A stretch of DNA of 64,000 nucleotides from Campylobacter helveticus (GTDB lineage: Bacteria; Campylobacterota; Campylobacteria; Campylobacterales; Campylobacteraceae), in NCBI RefSeq assembly GCF_002080395.1, contig NZ_CP020478.1, forward strand, positions 322,886 to 386,885, given 5' to 3'. Below, piece by piece: positions 48,724 through 59,986 of the stretch; positions within the stretch are counted from its first letter, which is position 1; every line of letters starts with the position of its first letter. A model generated the notes under the pieces. It made no database searches, was not told the origin of the DNA, and worked only from the letters and a program-made list of their open reading frames with translations. The translations under genes were made by a program, and so were the position numbers.

Positions 48724-49833
48724 AAACCAAGTAGCGATTTTGTCAAACAAACCTTTTTGTTCGTGGTGCATTCCATCTTTTATACCAAAACTTTCGCTTA
48801 GTTGTTCTAAAAGTTTTGTTTGCTCATCATTGAGTGTGCTTGGAAATTTAATGGCAATTTGCACAATTTGCTTACCGATGCGTGAGCTACGCACATTTTT
48901 AACGCCCTCATTTTCTAGCACAAATCTTTGTCCATCTTTAGCACCTTTTGGCAAATTTAAAGTTGCCTCACCGCGTATAGTTGGCACTTTTACACTCTGT
49001 CCCAAAATGGCTTGAGTGAAGAAAATAGGAAATTCGATATAAATATCTTCATCATCACGGATAAAAGTCTCATCTTCTTCTGCGTGAATTTTAACAAATA
49101 AATCCCCCCTAGTGCCGCTTTTTGTAACATTTCCTTTTTCGCTTACCCTTAAATTCATTCCGCTATCAACACCCTCAGGCACCTTAAGCTCGACTTTATC
49201 CTTAAGCTCTTCAAAGCCAAGCCCTTTACATTGCGGACATTTATCACTTGCATAGCTTCCACTTCCATTACAATCAGGACAAGTTTGTGCAAAAGATAAA
49301 AAGCTTTGCTTCATAACGATTTGCCCCCTGCCGTGGCACTTAGGACAAGTTTGCATTTTTCCATCTTTTGCTCCACTTCCACTACAAGTTTTACAAGAAC
49401 TTTTGTAAGTGAAATTTAACTCTTTTGAGCAACCGAAAATAGCCTCTTTAAAACTAAGATTTAGCCCTATAACAAGTTCAGCGCTAAATTTATTTTCATT
49501 TTGGTTTCTGCGGCGTGATTTTCCACCACCAAAACCTTCCCCAAAAAAACTTGTAAAAATATCTCTAATATCTTCAAAATCGCCAAAACCAGCCCCACCA
49601 CCAGCTCTACCTTTCAAGGCTTCTTTGCCATATCTATCATAAATGGCTCTTTTTTCATCATCACTTAAAACTTCATAGGCTTCGTTGATGAGTTTAAATT
49701 TATCCTCAGCTTCCTTGTCGCCTTGATTTCTGTCTGGGTGGTATTTTAAAGCAAGTTTTCTATAAGCCTTTTTAATACTTTCCTTATCGGCATTTTGTGT
49801 AATTTCCAAAATTTCATAGTAGCTTATTTCCAC
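48715..49833 (-). CDS. dnaJ: Chaperone DnaJ (Hsp40)
   Basis: A 372-residue DnaK co-chaperone. The J domain contains YHPDRNQGD (HPD, about residue 33). A Gly/Phe region follows ([12 protein letters not shown], about 78-105). The zinc-finger region has four C-x-x-C-x-G-x-G repeats ([32 protein letters not shown], about 150-215). The C-terminal substrate-binding part is standard. It starts at ATG 49833, divergent from rpoD with a 169-base gap. Confidence 0.96.
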   Translation of the reverse strand: MEISYYEILEITQNADKESIKKAYRKLALKYHPDRNQGDKEAEDKFKLINEAYEVLSDDEKRAIYDRYGKEALKGRAGGGAGFGDFEDIRDIFTSFFGEGFGGGKSRRRNQNENKFSAELVIGLNLSFKEAIFGCSKELNFTYKSSCKTCSGSGAKDGKMQTCPKCHGRGQIVMKQSFLSFAQTCPDCNGSGSYASDKCPQCKGLGFEELKDKVELKVPEGVDSGMNLRVSEKGNVTKSGTRGDLFVKIHAEEDETFIRDDEDIYIEFPIFFTQAILGQSVKVPTIRGEATLNLPKGAKDGQRFVLENEGVKNVRSSRIGKQIVQIAIKFPSTLNDEQTKLLEQLSESFGIKDGMHHEQKGLFDKIATWFKG

Positions 49834-49967
49834 GCATTTTCCTTAAATCAGTTAAAAATTGTGATTTTATCAAATTTAAATTAAAAAGTTATAAATCTAC
49901 ATTATAAAAACTCCATTTGGTCCCTTAAGAAAATTGCCTCAATTATACAAAAGTTAAGCAAAAATAA

Positions 49968-49975
49968 GATAAAAT
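49968..49975 (+). promoter_or_regulatory. Probable -10 element of rpoD
   Basis: GATAAAAT lies 28 bases before the rpoD ATG, in the 169-base divergent gap with dnaJ. The gap is AT-rich; I see no CIRCE-type (HrcA) inverted repeat, so dnaJ is not obviously HrcA-controlled here. Confidence 0.35.
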
Positions 49976-50002
49976 CGCAAATTCATCAAAAAAAGGAAAA
50001 AA

Positions 50003-51871
50003 ATGAACGCCAAAACACAAAATTTAGAGCTTGAAGAATTATTTAAAGAAAATCAAGAAGACTACATTACCTATGAAAAATTAGTCAAATATCTTAATAA
50101 ACCAAATGCCACGGCGATAAAGAAAATTCGTGCTTTGATGAAAAAATATAAGGTCGAGCTTTACTCCGCCGCACAAATCGCTCAAATGCAAAATATAGCC
50201 GATGCCAAAAGATTAAAAGAAGAAAAACAAAAACTTCAAGATACAGGCTTAGAAAATGAATTTAATTTAGCAAATGAAAATGACCTTTTGGAATGGAGTC
50301 GCTCAGATTCTCCTGTGCGTATGTATCTTCGTGAAATGGGGCAAATTGCTTTATTAAACAAAGATGAAGAGGTTGAAATTTCAAAAAAAATTGAACTTGG
50401 TGAGGATATTATCATCGATGCATTTTGCTCAGTGCCTTATCTCATTGATTTTATCTTAGACTATCAAGAGCCTTTAATTAATAGAGAAAGGCGCGTAAAA
50501 GAGCTTTTTAAAAGTTTTGATGAAGAAGAAAAAGAAAATGACAAACTCGATGAGCTTGATGAAGAAGAGAATGATGAAGATGGCGAAAATGAAGAGGAAA
50601 AAAAATTTAAAAAACCTAACAAAAAGGAAGATGAGCGCACCTTAAAAGTAATGGAAAAATTTAAAGCTCTAGAAAAAGCAAAAAAAGAATGGCTTAAGGT
50701 TTCTAAGGATTCTAAGGCTAAAGAAAGTGATGATGAGCTTTTGGATAAATTAAGTATCGCTTTTAAAAAGAATATTTTAAAAGAAAAATTAATGGATTTG
50801 GGACCGACTTCAAAACTGATTAGCGAGATAGTTAAGTCAATGGAAACAGCCCTTAAGAGCGATGATGAATTTGATAAAGAGCTTAAGCGTTTAGAGTATC
50901 GTTTGCCTATGTTTTCAGACGAACTTAAGGCAAGACACGCTGATATTTTAAGGGAAATTACTAAATTAAGCAAAGATGAAATTGCAGAAAAAGCTATGGA
51001 AACAACTATGGTAAGCACTTATATGGAGATAAAAAAGCTTTTTCAAACTAAAGAAGCGAGTAAGAAAAGTTTTGATTTAGAAAAAGGACGCTTGAAAGAA
51101 ATTTTAGAGCAAATCAAACGAGGTAAAAAAATCTCCGATGAAGCTAAGGGTAGAATGGCAAAATCAAATTTAAGGTTGGTTGTAAGTATAGCGAAGCGTT
51201 ATACTAATAGAGGTTTACCTTTTTTAGACCTTATACAAGAGGGAAATATAGGCTTAATGAAAGCTGTGGATAAATTTGAGTATAAAAGGGGCTATAAATT
51301 TTCTACTTACGCGACTTGGTGGATAAGACAAGCTATTTCAAGAGCCATAGCTGACCAAGCAAGAACAATAAGAATTCCTATCCATATGATAGAAACCATC
51401 AATCAAATCAACAAAATTATAAGAGAGCATCTTCAAAAAAATGGCAAAGAGCCAGATGTCAATGTTATCGCTAAAGAGGTTGGGCTTAGCGTGGATAAGG
51501 TGAAGCAAGTGATTAAAATCACCAAAGAGCCTATTTCTCTTGAAGCGCCTATTGGAAGTGAAGATGATGGGAAATTTGGAGATTTCGTAGAGGATAGAAA
51601 TTCCCTTTCCCCTATGGATAATATCTTAAAAGATGACTTAAAAGAGCAAATTGATGAGGTGCTCGACCAGCTAAATGATAGGGAAAAGGCTGTTATTCGT
51701 ATGCGTTTTGGTTTGCTTGAAGATGAAAGCGATAGAACTTTGGAAGAAATAGGCAAAGAGCTTAATGTAACACGCGAGAGAGTAAGACAAATCGAAAGTT
51801 CTGCTATTAAAAAATTAAAACATCCAAAAGTTGGGCGTAAGCTTAAAAATTACATTGAGGGGTGGAAATAA
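50003..51871 (+). CDS. rpoD: RNA polymerase sigma-70 factor
   Basis: A 622-residue primary sigma factor. Region 1.1 at the N-terminus; region 1.2 with [16 protein letters not shown] (about residue 102); a very acidic/lysine-rich non-conserved insert (about 170-220); region 2 with [37 protein letters not shown] split over about residues 410-446; region 3; region 4 with [30 protein letters not shown] ending the helix-turn-helix. AAAGGA precedes ATG 50003. Confidence 0.96.
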   Translation: MNAKTQNLELEELFKENQEDYITYEKLVKYLNKPNATAIKKIRALMKKYKVELYSAAQIAQMQNIADAKRLKEEKQKLQDTGLENEFNLANENDLLEWSRSDSPVRMYLREMGQIALLNKDEEVEISKKIELGEDIIIDAFCSVPYLIDFILDYQEPLINRERRVKELFKSFDEEEKENDKLDELDEEENDEDGENEEEKKFKKPNKKEDERTLKVMEKFKALEKAKKEWLKVSKDSKAKESDDELLDKLSIAFKKNILKEKLMDLGPTSKLISEIVKSMETALKSDDEFDKELKRLEYRLPMFSDELKARHADILREITKLSKDEIAEKAMETTMVSTYMEIKKLFQTKEASKKSFDLEKGRLKEILEQIKRGKKISDEAKGRMAKSNLRLVVSIAKRYTNRGLPFLDLIQEGNIGLMKAVDKFEYKRGYKFSTYATWWIRQAISRAIADQARTIRIPIHMIETINQINKIIREHLQKNGKEPDVNVIAKEVGLSVDKVKQVIKITKEPISLEAPIGSEDDGKFGDFVEDRNSLSPMDNILKDDLKEQIDEVLDQLNDREKAVIRMRFGLLEDESDRTLEEIGKELNVTRERVRQIESSAIKKLKHPKVGRKLKNYIEGWK

Positions 51872-51893
51872 GCCTCTTCAAAAGGCTTATTTC
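51865..51893. terminator. Bidirectional terminator between rpoD and tpx
   Basis: GAAATAAGCCT / AGGCTTATTTC, an 11-bp perfect stem with a 7-base loop. It includes the rpoD stop codon and ends 6 bases before the converging tpx stop. Confidence 0.8.
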
Positions 51894-51898
51894 ATAAA

Positions 51899-52426
51899 TT
51901 AACGGCAACCGCAAACTCCACAACAACCCCCACCGCTTTTAATAAAGCTTTCAACTGCTTCAAAATTTGGCATTTCTGTAATTTCTTTAACAAGCTCTTT
52001 ATATGCAATTTTTCCATCTTTAATCACAAAAACGGCTCTAGCTAAAAGTCCTTCTAAAACGCCATTAGCGATTAAAACACCATATTTTTCTCCAAATTCT
52101 TTAGCGACAAAATCACTTGCTACTGTGATATTTTCGATGTTTTCCGTGCTACAAAATCTTCCCATAGCAAAAGGCAAATCCATACTCACAACGATAACTT
52201 CAGCATCTTTAAAATTTGCAATTTTTTGGTTAAATTCTCTTGCTTCTGTCGCACAAACAGGAGTATCTAGACTTGGCACACTGAGTATAATTTGTGTTTT
52301 GCCCTCTTTTGCTATCTCCACAGCACTTAAATCCTTAGCTTTAAGATTTAATTTAGGAGCCACCGTTCCAACTTCTACTGCATTTCCCTTTAAATCAACA
52401 GGGTTACCTTTAAAATTTACTGACAT
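51899..52426 (-). CDS. tpx: Thiol peroxidase with Cys-rich C-terminal tail
   Basis: A 175-residue atypical 2-Cys peroxiredoxin reducing hydroperoxides. The peroxidatic Cys is in LDTPVCATEAREFNQ (about residue 60) and the resolving Cys in GRFCSTENI (about 94). The C-terminus carries an extra GGGCCGVCGCR tail with four Cys, absent from E. coli Tpx; it could bind metal or act in thiol exchange (inference). AGGAG precedes the ATG. It is 12 bases after peb2, probably in one transcript with it. Confidence 0.93.
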   Translation of the reverse strand: MSVNFKGNPVDLKGNAVEVGTVAPKLNLKAKDLSAVEIAKEGKTQIILSVPSLDTPVCATEAREFNQKIANFKDAEVIVVSMDLPFAMGRFCSTENIENITVASDFVAKEFGEKYGVLIANGVLEGLLARAVFVIKDGKIAYKELVKEITEMPNFEAVESFIKSGGGCCGVCGCR

Positions 52427-52438
52427 TTTTTCTCCTTA

Positions 52439-53251
52439 TTAATAAGTTTCACCATAGCGAGGATGGTTTCTGTGATACATTCCACCGCGGTTCATTCCCA
52501 TACCGCTCTGTCTATAACTACCACCTAAATTCCACATTGCGTTTTGTAGGATGTTTTGCCCCTCTTCGCTTTGGGTAAATTTGATAAATTCTTGCACTTT
52601 CTTATTTTTCAAAGCTTTTTTTGTGGGAGCCAATTCTGTGGCTTTGTAGGTTGCAAATTCCTCTCCCGCTTCGACAAATAACGCTTCATTTCCTAAAGTT
52701 TTTGCCCAGTGTGAAGCTGCGATTAAAACATCAATGCTTTTATTTTGTTTCCATAAGTCTAAAGCCTCCTCAGGACCTCTTGCATATACAACGATGTTTT
52801 TTCTCAGTTTAGTTAAATTATCTTTATTACCCATTTTAAGAGCCATAGCCTCATAGCTGTTATGCCCTCCGTTCATTACCATAACCTTAACTTTTTTATC
52901 TAAAATATCGTTAAAATTTGTAATTTTTAAGGGATTATTAGGACGCACAATTAAACCTGTTTGACGCAAGTTAATCACGCTAATGTCCTTTATGCTTAAA
53001 TTTGGCATTAACTCAATGTATCTATCCATAGTTCTAACATTTGGCGCATAAACTAAATCCGCATTCTGCACAGCCCTATGAATCCAAGTTCTAGCAGATC
53101 CTGAAGTAACGATAACTTTCTCCCCGCTTTTCTTCTCAAATTCCATCGCCAATTCTCTCATAGCTGGTGCTGCTGCACTGGAGCCATAAACTAAAATTTC
53201 GGCACTCAATAAACTAGCTGCCAAAGTGCTTAAAACTAATAGTTTTTTCAT
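52439..53251 (-). CDS. peb2: PEB2-like periplasmic binding protein (AcfC type)
   Basis: A 270-residue exported protein. The signal peptide is LLVLSTLAASLLSAE; the mature start EILVYGSSAAAPAMRELAMEF and the ligand motifs VTSGSARTWI and NGGHNSYEAMAL resemble sulfate/molybdate-type binding proteins such as PEB2 and Vibrio AcfC. The C-terminus carries a Gly/Met/His/Arg-rich tail (SGMGMNRGGMYHRNHPRYG) beyond the binding fold, perhaps metal-binding. AAAGGAGG precedes the ATG. The ligand is not certain. Confidence 0.88.
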   Translation of the reverse strand: MKKLLVLSTLAASLLSAEILVYGSSAAAPAMRELAMEFEKKSGEKVIVTSGSARTWIHRAVQNADLVYAPNVRTMDRYIELMPNLSIKDISVINLRQTGLIVRPNNPLKITNFNDILDKKVKVMVMNGGHNSYEAMALKMGNKDNLTKLRKNIVVYARGPEEALDLWKQNKSIDVLIAASHWAKTLGNEALFVEAGEEFATYKATELAPTKKALKNKKVQEFIKFTQSEEGQNILQNAMWNLGGSYRQSGMGMNRGGMYHRNHPRYGETY

Positions 53252-53298
53252 TATGTCCTCCTTTCAAAATGAAATCAACTTATACTAACACTTAAAAG

Positions 53299-55320
53299 TT
53301 AATAATCTTCCTTACAAAGTCCCGCTTCGACTAAAAAACAAGATGGCTTATAATGCGTTTTTTTGTCTTTATCATATTTGGCATAGCTGAGATAGAGGAT
53401 ATTTTTTGCTCTTGTTACGGCAACATAAAAAAGTCTTCTTTCCTCCTCTAAACTCCCTCCCATAGCCATTAATTTTTGATTTGGGAAGCGATTTTGCGCT
53501 AAATCCACCACAAAAACCAAGTCAAATTCAAGTCCCTTACTTGCATGCACACTGAGTAAATTGACACCCTTGCCATTGCTCATCTCGCTTGAGCCTAAAG
53601 TTAAAAAATTATAATACTTATAAATATCGCTATAATTTTTTGCAAACTCTTTTAAGACACCGAATTTTGTTTCTATTTTTTGTAAATTTTCACCTTTTCT
53701 TAGCAAATCAACCTGCCCAGCTTTATTAGTCGCTCTTTTTGTTGCAAGTTCTTCGCAAATTTCTCTAAAAAATTCGTTACTAAAAATGGAATTTAGCACC
53801 TCTAAAGAGTGTTTTTTATCCTTTGTTTCTTTAAGGAAAAAATAAAGCTTTTCCAAATTTTTCGCACAATTTTCGTTAATTTTAGAAAGTTGTAAAATGG
53901 GGTGTGCGTGAAATTCACTTTCGAAATTAAAGCGTCTTTCACTTGCCAAATCGTCTAAATCTGCAAAAAGTCCAAGTTCATAATTTCTTTTTTGATAATT
54001 TTTTAAACTCACGCTTTTATCAGGCTCTAAAAAACCTTTAACCAAATTTCCATCTCCAAGTTTTAAAAGCGCGTCAAAAATATCTTTTGCCAAAACGCCG
54101 CCAACGCCTTTGGTGTATTGTATAAGGTGGATAAAAGCCATTATATCTTTAGGATTAACGATAAGAGCCAACATCGCACAAAATGCTTTCACTTCCAAGC
54201 TTTCAAAAAAGCTCCCACTCCCCTTTCTCACACTTGCAATCCCCCGCTCCCTCAAAGCCACCTCTATACCATCAGCACTAGAATTATTACGGAAAATGAC
54301 GGCAATTTCTTCTAAGCTTACCCCACTAGTATGTATCATTTTAGCGATATTTTGATATTGAGAAAATAACTCATCAAAAGTTAGCAAACTAGGTGCCTTA
54401 AGCTCATCTTGGCGTGTTACGATAAGTTCTTTTGGATAAAGTCTTTCGTTATTTAAAATCACCTTATTTGCAAGGGCTAGAATGCTTTTTGAAGAGCGGT
54501 AATTCTTATTGAGAGAAAAAATTTGTGCGTCTAAAAAACGCTCTTTAAAGCCGCCTATGATGTTAATGTCCGCTCCATTAAAAGCATAAATGCTTTGGTC
54601 ATAATCTCCCACACAAAATAAACTTTTGCTTTCAAATGCCTCTATTATAGAACTTTGGAGGGTATTTGTATCTTGATATTCATCGACTAAAATTTCATCA
54701 AATTCATATTTTTGACTTTTTAAAAGCTCTTTTAAATTTAAAAGTAAATCATTAAAATCGACATAATTAAAACGCTTTTTTTCCTCTTCGTATTCTTTTA
54801 AAATATCTTCATAAATTTCTGCATAAATGCTTTGTTCATTGTAATTTTGACAAAACCAAGTATAAAATTCCTCATTGTGTGCTTTGTTTTGAAATAAAGA
54901 ATAAATGTCATACAAATAAGCACTTGCGTAAGGCTTAATGTCGCTTAAATGCGAAAATCTCCTTTTTTCATACACGCTTTTAAGTAGAGTTTTAAGCTCA
55001 CCGGCTTGTTTTAAGGCAATATCTTTGTTAGCGTCTTTAAGAATCTTATATGCGGTGGAGTGAAAGGTGCCAGCTAGAATTTTACCTGTGATTTTACTAT
55101 CAAAATATCGCGAAAGGCGCGTTATCATTTCCTTACTCGCTTTATTGGTAAAAGTTAAAAGCATAATTTTTTCAGGACTAATACCTTGCTGCAAAAGAAA
55201 AGCTATCCTAGCGACTATGGTGGAAGTTTTACCCGTGCCAGCACTTGCGATGATAAGATTGTGTCCAAAATTTGCTTTGGCAGCTTTTAATTGTTCTTCG
55301 TTGAGTTTAGAAAGTGGCAT
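53299..55320 (-). CDS. UvrD/Rep-family ATP-dependent DNA helicase
   Basis: A 673-residue superfamily 1A helicase. Motif I is IIASAGTGKTSTIVARIAFL (about residues 22-41); Ia LLTFTNKASKEM; II DEILVDEYQDTNTLQ; III GDYDQSIYAFNGAD; IV NKNYRSSKSIL; V VNLLSVHASKGLEFDLVFV (about 595); VI EERRLFYVAVTRAK. It is nearer to Rep in length than to UvrD. Probable role in replication restart and repair. It is upstream of peb2 and tpx on the same strand. Confidence 0.92.
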   Translation of the reverse strand: MPLSKLNEEQLKAAKANFGHNLIIASAGTGKTSTIVARIAFLLQQGISPEKIMLLTFTNKASKEMITRLSRYFDSKITGKILAGTFHSTAYKILKDANKDIALKQAGELKTLLKSVYEKRRFSHLSDIKPYASAYLYDIYSLFQNKAHNEEFYTWFCQNYNEQSIYAEIYEDILKEYEEEKKRFNYVDFNDLLLNLKELLKSQKYEFDEILVDEYQDTNTLQSSIIEAFESKSLFCVGDYDQSIYAFNGADINIIGGFKERFLDAQIFSLNKNYRSSKSILALANKVILNNERLYPKELIVTRQDELKAPSLLTFDELFSQYQNIAKMIHTSGVSLEEIAVIFRNNSSADGIEVALRERGIASVRKGSGSFFESLEVKAFCAMLALIVNPKDIMAFIHLIQYTKGVGGVLAKDIFDALLKLGDGNLVKGFLEPDKSVSLKNYQKRNYELGLFADLDDLASERRFNFESEFHAHPILQLSKINENCAKNLEKLYFFLKETKDKKHSLEVLNSIFSNEFFREICEELATKRATNKAGQVDLLRKGENLQKIETKFGVLKEFAKNYSDIYKYYNFLTLGSSEMSNGKGVNLLSVHASKGLEFDLVFVVDLAQNRFPNQKLMAMGGSLEEERRLFYVAVTRAKNILYLSYAKYDKDKKTHYKPSCFLVEAGLCKEDY

Positions 55321-55392
55321 TTTTATCCTTATTAAAAAGGCGTAATTGTAAAAAAAAATTGCTTAAAAAACGAAATTTTGACTTTCTTATAG

Positions 55393-55398
55393 TATAAT
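55393..55398 (+). promoter_or_regulatory. Probable -10 element before the periplasmic protein/valS unit
   Basis: A perfect TATAAT in GTATAATGC, 37 bases before ATG 55435. TTGACT occurs only 9 bases upstream, too close to be its -35 box. Confidence 0.5.
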
Positions 55399-55434
55399 GC
55401 AAACTTTATCTATTTAAATTTAAGGAAAGTTGTA

Positions 55435-56346
55435 ATGAATGCTAAGGTTTTTTCTATTTTAATGGCTGTTTTGGTGGCTTTAGTTTTAGCACTTGGGGGA
55501 ACTTATTATTATCTTTTTGAGCGTGATAAAAATAATGCAACAAATGCAACAAGTCCAATTCCTAAGCAACAGCAAACTCTACCACAAGAACCACAAAAAG
55601 AGCAAAATTTAACTCAAGAAGTGCAAGAAACAAACGCGACTTTAAATTCTATCGTGCCAATTTTACCCGAAACAAATGCAAGTAATCTGCAAAAACAAGA
55701 GCCTAAAAAAGAAGAACTTAAAATCAAGAAGCAAGAAGAAAATAAAACTTTAGAGAAAGATTTGCCAAAAATCGCTAAAAAAGAAGAGAAAAAGCCAAAA
55801 CCTGTTTTAAAAGAAGAGAAAAAACAAGAGCAAAAAACTCCAAAACAAATTCGTTTAAGCACTATAAAAGAGTATCAACAAAAGGGTAAAGATAGTCGTT
55901 TTGAGCCAAAACTAAGCTCTTCTACTATGAAAGTTTATGTAATGCATGGAAAAGCTTTAACTCAGTATAGAATTGAGCTTTTAGAAGATATGCTTATCCC
56001 TGTTCAGGCGAGGGCGCAAGATTATAATTTAAGTGTTTTTATAGAAATGTTGCCAAAACACAAAATGAATGTAAGCATTTACAATAAAGATATTATTTTT
56101 TCCGACAAGAAAAAGGCTTATAAATACATCGACATTAAGCAATTAGCCCCTTATCTTAACAATCCTGCAGAATTAAATTCTAAGGTTAGAAGAGAAGAGA
56201 TTATCGAAAGGCTTGAATTTAAAAGCGAGGAAGAAACTAAGGGAAGCGATTTTGCAAGACATATTAAAAGCTTAAAAAGGGGACTTGAAACCGCTCAATT
56301 TTTCTTCCCTTTCACGGAAATCATTGAGATTAAATCTCAAAAATAG
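55435..56346 (+). CDS. Membrane-anchored periplasmic protein with a Lys/Glu/Gln-rich stalk
   Basis: A 303-residue protein of unknown function. One N-terminal helix (FSILMAVLVALVLALGGTYY, about residues 5-24), then about 120 residues of Lys/Glu/Gln/Pro/Asn low complexity, then a compact C-terminal part (about 150-303: STMKVYVMHGKALTQYRIEL, VFIEMLPKHKMNVSIYNKD). The stalk-plus-domain layout suits a protein spanning the periplasm. It lies 12 bases before valS, as the Cj0776-valS pair in C. jejuni from memory. Confidence 0.75.
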   Translation: MNAKVFSILMAVLVALVLALGGTYYYLFERDKNNATNATSPIPKQQQTLPQEPQKEQNLTQEVQETNATLNSIVPILPETNASNLQKQEPKKEELKIKKQEENKTLEKDLPKIAKKEEKKPKPVLKEEKKQEQKTPKQIRLSTIKEYQQKGKDSRFEPKLSSSTMKVYVMHGKALTQYRIELLEDMLIPVQARAQDYNLSVFIEMLPKHKMNVSIYNKDIIFSDKKKAYKYIDIKQLAPYLNNPAELNSKVRREEIIERLEFKSEEETKGSDFARHIKSLKRGLETAQFFFPFTEIIEIKSQK

Positions 56347-56358
56347 GAATTTAACTTA

Positions 56359-58971
56359 ATGTATGATAAAAGTTTAGAAAAAAAATATTACGAGCTTTGC
56401 GAAAAGCGTGGGTATTTTGAAGTCGATTCAAACAAAGCGATACAAAAAGAGGGTAAAAATTTCTGCATTATGATGCCACCGCCTAATGTTACAGGTGTTT
56501 TGCACATAGGACACGCTCTTACTTTTACTTTGCAAGATATTATTACCCGCTATAAGAGAATGGAGGGTTATAAAACCCTTTATCAGCCGGGGTTAGACCA
56601 CGCAGGTATCGCTACGCAAAATGTCGTAGAAAAGCAACTTTTAGCACAAGGCATTACAAAAGAAGAGCTTGGGCGCGAAAAATTTATCGAAAAAGTGTGG
56701 GAGTGGAAAGAACAAAGCGGAGGCAAAATTTTAGAACAAATGCGGACTTTAGGCATAACTCCTGCTTGGAGTCGTTTGCGTTTTACTATGGACGAGGGCT
56801 TAGCAAATGCCGTAAAAAAAGCTTTTGTGAAACTTTACAACGAAAAGCTCATCGTGCGGGGAAATTATATGGTAAATTGGTGTACCCACGATGGTGCTTT
56901 AAGTGATATAGAGGTTGAATATAAAGAAAATAAAGGCAAACTTTATCATATAAAATATTTTTTAAAAGATAGCGAGGATTTTTTAGTCGTCGCTACTACG
57001 CGTCCTGAGACTTTTTTTGGTGATACTGCCGTAATGGTGCATCCTGATGATGAACGATATATTAAATTCATAGGCAAAGAAGTGCTTTTGCCACTTTCTA
57101 ATAAAGCAGTGAAAATTATAGCCGATGCTCATGTGGATAAAGAATTTGGCACAGGCGTAGTTAAGGTAACCCCAGCTCACGATATGAACGACTACGAAGT
57201 AGGCTTAAGACATAATTTAGAATTTATAAGTGTTTTTGATGAAAAAGGAATTTTAAATGAGCATTGCTTAGAATTTCAGGGCTTAGAAAGACTTGAGGCT
57301 AGAGAAAAAATAGTCCAAAAACTCGAAAATTTAGGTTTTATCGAAAAGATAGAAGAGCATCATAATCAAGTGGGTTATTGCTATCGTTGTAATAATATTG
57401 TAGAGCCTTATATCTCTAAACAATGGTTTGTCAAAAAAGAAATTGCTCAAAAAAGCATAGAAAAAGTCGCTTTAAATAAGACGCAATTTTACCCTAGCCA
57501 CTGGGTCAATAGCTTTAATGCGTGGATGAGAGATTTACGCGATTGGTGTATTTCAAGACAGCTTTGGTGGGGACATCAAATTCCTGTTTATTATTGTGAG
57601 TGTGGTAATGAGTGGGCAAGTGAAAACACACCTCAAGTTTGCCCAAAATGTAATGGTGTGAATTTTCATCAAGATAAAGATGTGTTAGATACTTGGTTTA
57701 GTTCGGGTCTTTGGGCTATGAGCACACTTGGCTGGGGAAATGAAAACTGGAGCGAAGGAACGCTTTACCAAAAAGAAGATTTGAAAAATTTTTATCCAAA
57801 TTCTTTGCTGATTACGGGTTTTGATATTTTATTTTTCTGGGTCGCTAGAATGATGTTTTTAAGCACTGATGCCTTAGAAAATTTACCTTTTAAACACATT
57901 TATCTTCACGCCTTAGTCAAAGATGAGCAAGGGCGTAAAATGAGCAAAAGTCTTGGAAATGTCATCGACCCAAATGAGAGCATTAAAGAATATAGTGCCG
58001 ACATTTTGCGTTTCACCCTTGCTTTGCTTGCGGTGCAGGGCAGAGATATCAAACTGAGTAATGATAAGCTTTTGCAAGTGAGAAATTTCACAAATAAAAT
58101 TTATAACGCGACAAATTATCTTCTTTTAAATGAAAGAAAATTTGAGGATTTGGAAAATATCACGCTTCAAAATGAGCTTGCCAAATTCATTCACGCAAAA
58201 TTTCAAGAATGCCTAAAACAAGTGAGGGAAAATTTAGAAAATTATCGTTTTAATGATGCGGCAAATTATCTTTATCGGTTTTTTTGGGATGATTTTTGTG
58301 ATTGGGGGATTGAGCTTAGTAAAGCACAAAAGAATAGTGTAAAAGAGCTAGGAAGTATTTTTAAAGAAGCGTTAAAAGCCTTGCACCCTTTTATGCCTTT
58401 CATTAGTGAGTATGCTTATCATCGATTAAGCGGCACTGAAATCGAAACTACGCCTTCTATAATGATAAGTGCTTATCCAAATTTAGGTCCTAAAGATGAA
58501 AATATAGAACGCACTTTTTCTTTGCTCATAGAAAGCATTATTAGCATACGCCGTGCCAAAAGTTTGATAGAGCTTGGTAATGCTAAGATAGAAAAGGCTT
58601 ACATCAAGCTTAATAATACTACAATGCAAGATGAAATAGAAAAGCATAAGAATTTTATCACTCTACTTGCAAAATGTGAGAATATAGAATTTATCACTCA
58701 AAAATTAGATAATGCAATTTGTGATGTGAGTGAAAATTTAGAAATTAATATTAAGCTTGATAATATAGACCTAAGTGCGATTATTTCAAGACTTGAAAAT
58801 CAAAAATTAAAACTAGAGAAAGAATTTAGCAAAATTAATGCGATGTTAAGTAATGAGAAATTTCTATCCAAAGCACCAAAAGACATTATCCTACAAAATC
58901 AAAATGCCTTAAATAATCTTAAAGAGCAATTTGAAAAGGTGCAGATGGAACTTAAAAATTTAAGGGGTTAA
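56359..58971 (+). CDS. valS: Valyl-tRNA synthetase
   Basis: An 870-residue class I synthetase. HIGH motif: [17 protein letters not shown] (about residues 39-55). KMSKS motif: [17 protein letters not shown] (about 524-540). The CP1 editing domain has [20 protein letters not shown]. The C-terminal coiled-coil arm ends [17 protein letters not shown]...LKNLRG. A zinc-like cluster CECGNEW...CPKCNG (about 415-435) is present. metN starts one base after the stop codon. Confidence 0.97.
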   Translation: MYDKSLEKKYYELCEKRGYFEVDSNKAIQKEGKNFCIMMPPPNVTGVLHIGHALTFTLQDIITRYKRMEGYKTLYQPGLDHAGIATQNVVEKQLLAQGITKEELGREKFIEKVWEWKEQSGGKILEQMRTLGITPAWSRLRFTMDEGLANAVKKAFVKLYNEKLIVRGNYMVNWCTHDGALSDIEVEYKENKGKLYHIKYFLKDSEDFLVVATTRPETFFGDTAVMVHPDDERYIKFIGKEVLLPLSNKAVKIIADAHVDKEFGTGVVKVTPAHDMNDYEVGLRHNLEFISVFDEKGILNEHCLEFQGLERLEAREKIVQKLENLGFIEKIEEHHNQVGYCYRCNNIVEPYISKQWFVKKEIAQKSIEKVALNKTQFYPSHWVNSFNAWMRDLRDWCISRQLWWGHQIPVYYCECGNEWASENTPQVCPKCNGVNFHQDKDVLDTWFSSGLWAMSTLGWGNENWSEGTLYQKEDLKNFYPNSLLITGFDILFFWVARMMFLSTDALENLPFKHIYLHALVKDEQGRKMSKSLGNVIDPNESIKEYSADILRFTLALLAVQGRDIKLSNDKLLQVRNFTNKIYNATNYLLLNERKFEDLENITLQNELAKFIHAKFQECLKQVRENLENYRFNDAANYLYRFFWDDFCDWGIELSKAQKNSVKELGSIFKEALKALHPFMPFISEYAYHRLSGTEIETTPSIMISAYPNLGPKDENIERTFSLLIESIISIRRAKSLIELGNAKIEKAYIKLNNTTMQDEIEKHKNFITLLAKCENIEFITQKLDNAICDVSENLEINIKLDNIDLSAIISRLENQKLKLEKEFSKINAMLSNEKFLSKAPKDIILQNQNALNNLKEQFEKVQMELKNLRG

Positions 58972-58972
58972 T

Positions 58973-59986
58973 TTGATAAAAATACAAAATTTGCAAAAAT
59001 ATTATGGTAAAGAGCTGGTTATCAACGATGTTTCTTTGGAGATTAAAAAAGGTGAAATTTGTGCCATAGTGGGACATAGTGGAGCTGGTAAATCTACACT
59101 CTTAAGGTGCATTAATGGGCTTGAGACCTACCAAAAAGGTAGTCTTAAGGTTTTTGATTTAGAGATTAAAGACCTCCTTGAAAATGAGCCTGAAAAGCTT
59201 AAAAATTTAAGAAAAGATGTGGGAATGATTTTTCAAAATTTCGCCCTAATGAACCGCAAAAATGTTTTTGAAAATATTGCTATGCCATTAAGAACGCACT
59301 ATACCCAGTGTAAAATGATGGCGAGTTTGTTTAGAAAAGATTACATGAGTGAAAATGATATTAAAAAGAGAGTTAATGAGCTTTTGAACATTGTGGGTTT
59401 AAGTCATAAAAAAAATTCTTATCCTAAAGAATTAAGTGGAGGACAAAAGCAAAGAGTTGCTATTGCAAGAGCCTTAGCGCTTAATCCTAAAATTTTATTA
59501 AGCGATGAAGCCACATCAGCACTTGACCCTAACACGACTAAAAATATTTTAGAGCTTATCCTTAAAATCAATAAAGAATTTGGCATTAGCGTTGTTTTAG
59601 TAACACACGAAATGGAAGTTGTCAAGGATATAGCGCAAAAAGCTATTTTGCTCGAACACGGACAAATTATTGGTAGCGGAAAAATTGATGAGTTATTTTT
59701 AAAGCCTAATGCTAAGATGAGAGAATTTTTGGGAGAAAGCGATTTTTTACCAGAAAATGGACTAAATATCAAGCTTTATTTTCCTAAGGAAGTCGCTCAA
59801 AATAGCGTTATAACGCATATGGCAAGGACATTAAATATCGATTTTAACATCGTGTGGGGTAAAATTGAAAAACTCAACGGCGTGGCTTTAGGAAATTTGG
59901 TTATTAATATTGATGAAAAAGATAGGGAAGAAGTTTTAGCTTATATAGAAAAAAGTGGTGTTTTATGGGAGGTGTTTAATGGGTGA
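58973..59986 (+). CDS. metN: Methionine ABC transporter ATP-binding protein
   Basis: A 337-residue ATPase starting at TTG 58973, with AAGGGG of the valS end as ribosome-binding site. Walker [21 protein letters not shown]-loop IFQNFALM, signature [19 protein letters not shown], Walker [14 protein letters not shown]. The last ~95 residues form the NIL (ACT-like) domain that senses methionine and inhibits transport. It overlaps metI by 8 bases. Confidence 0.94.
   Translation: MIKIQNLQKYYGKELVINDVSLEIKKGEICAIVGHSGAGKSTLLRCINGLETYQKGSLKVFDLEIKDLLENEPEKLKNLRKDVGMIFQNFALMNRKNVFENIAMPLRTHYTQCKMMASLFRKDYMSENDIKKRVNELLNIVGLSHKKNSYPKELSGGQKQRVAIARALALNPKILLSDEATSALDPNTTKNILELILKINKEFGISVVLVTHEMEVVKDIAQKAILLEHGQIIGSGKIDELFLKPNAKMREFLGESDFLPENGLNIKLYFPKEVAQNSVITHMARTLNIDFNIVWGKIEKLNGVALGNLVINIDEKDREEVLAYIEKSGVLWEVFNG

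Noticed and set aside
49834-50002. CIRCE/HrcA operator upstream of dnaJ
   Set aside because: No TTAGCACTC-N9-GAGTGCTAA-like inverted repeat is present in the gap.
50464-51018. 184-codon minus-strand frame opposite rpoD
   Set aside because: Serine/leucine-rich translation caused by the Glu/Lys-rich codons of rpoD read antisense; no start signal.
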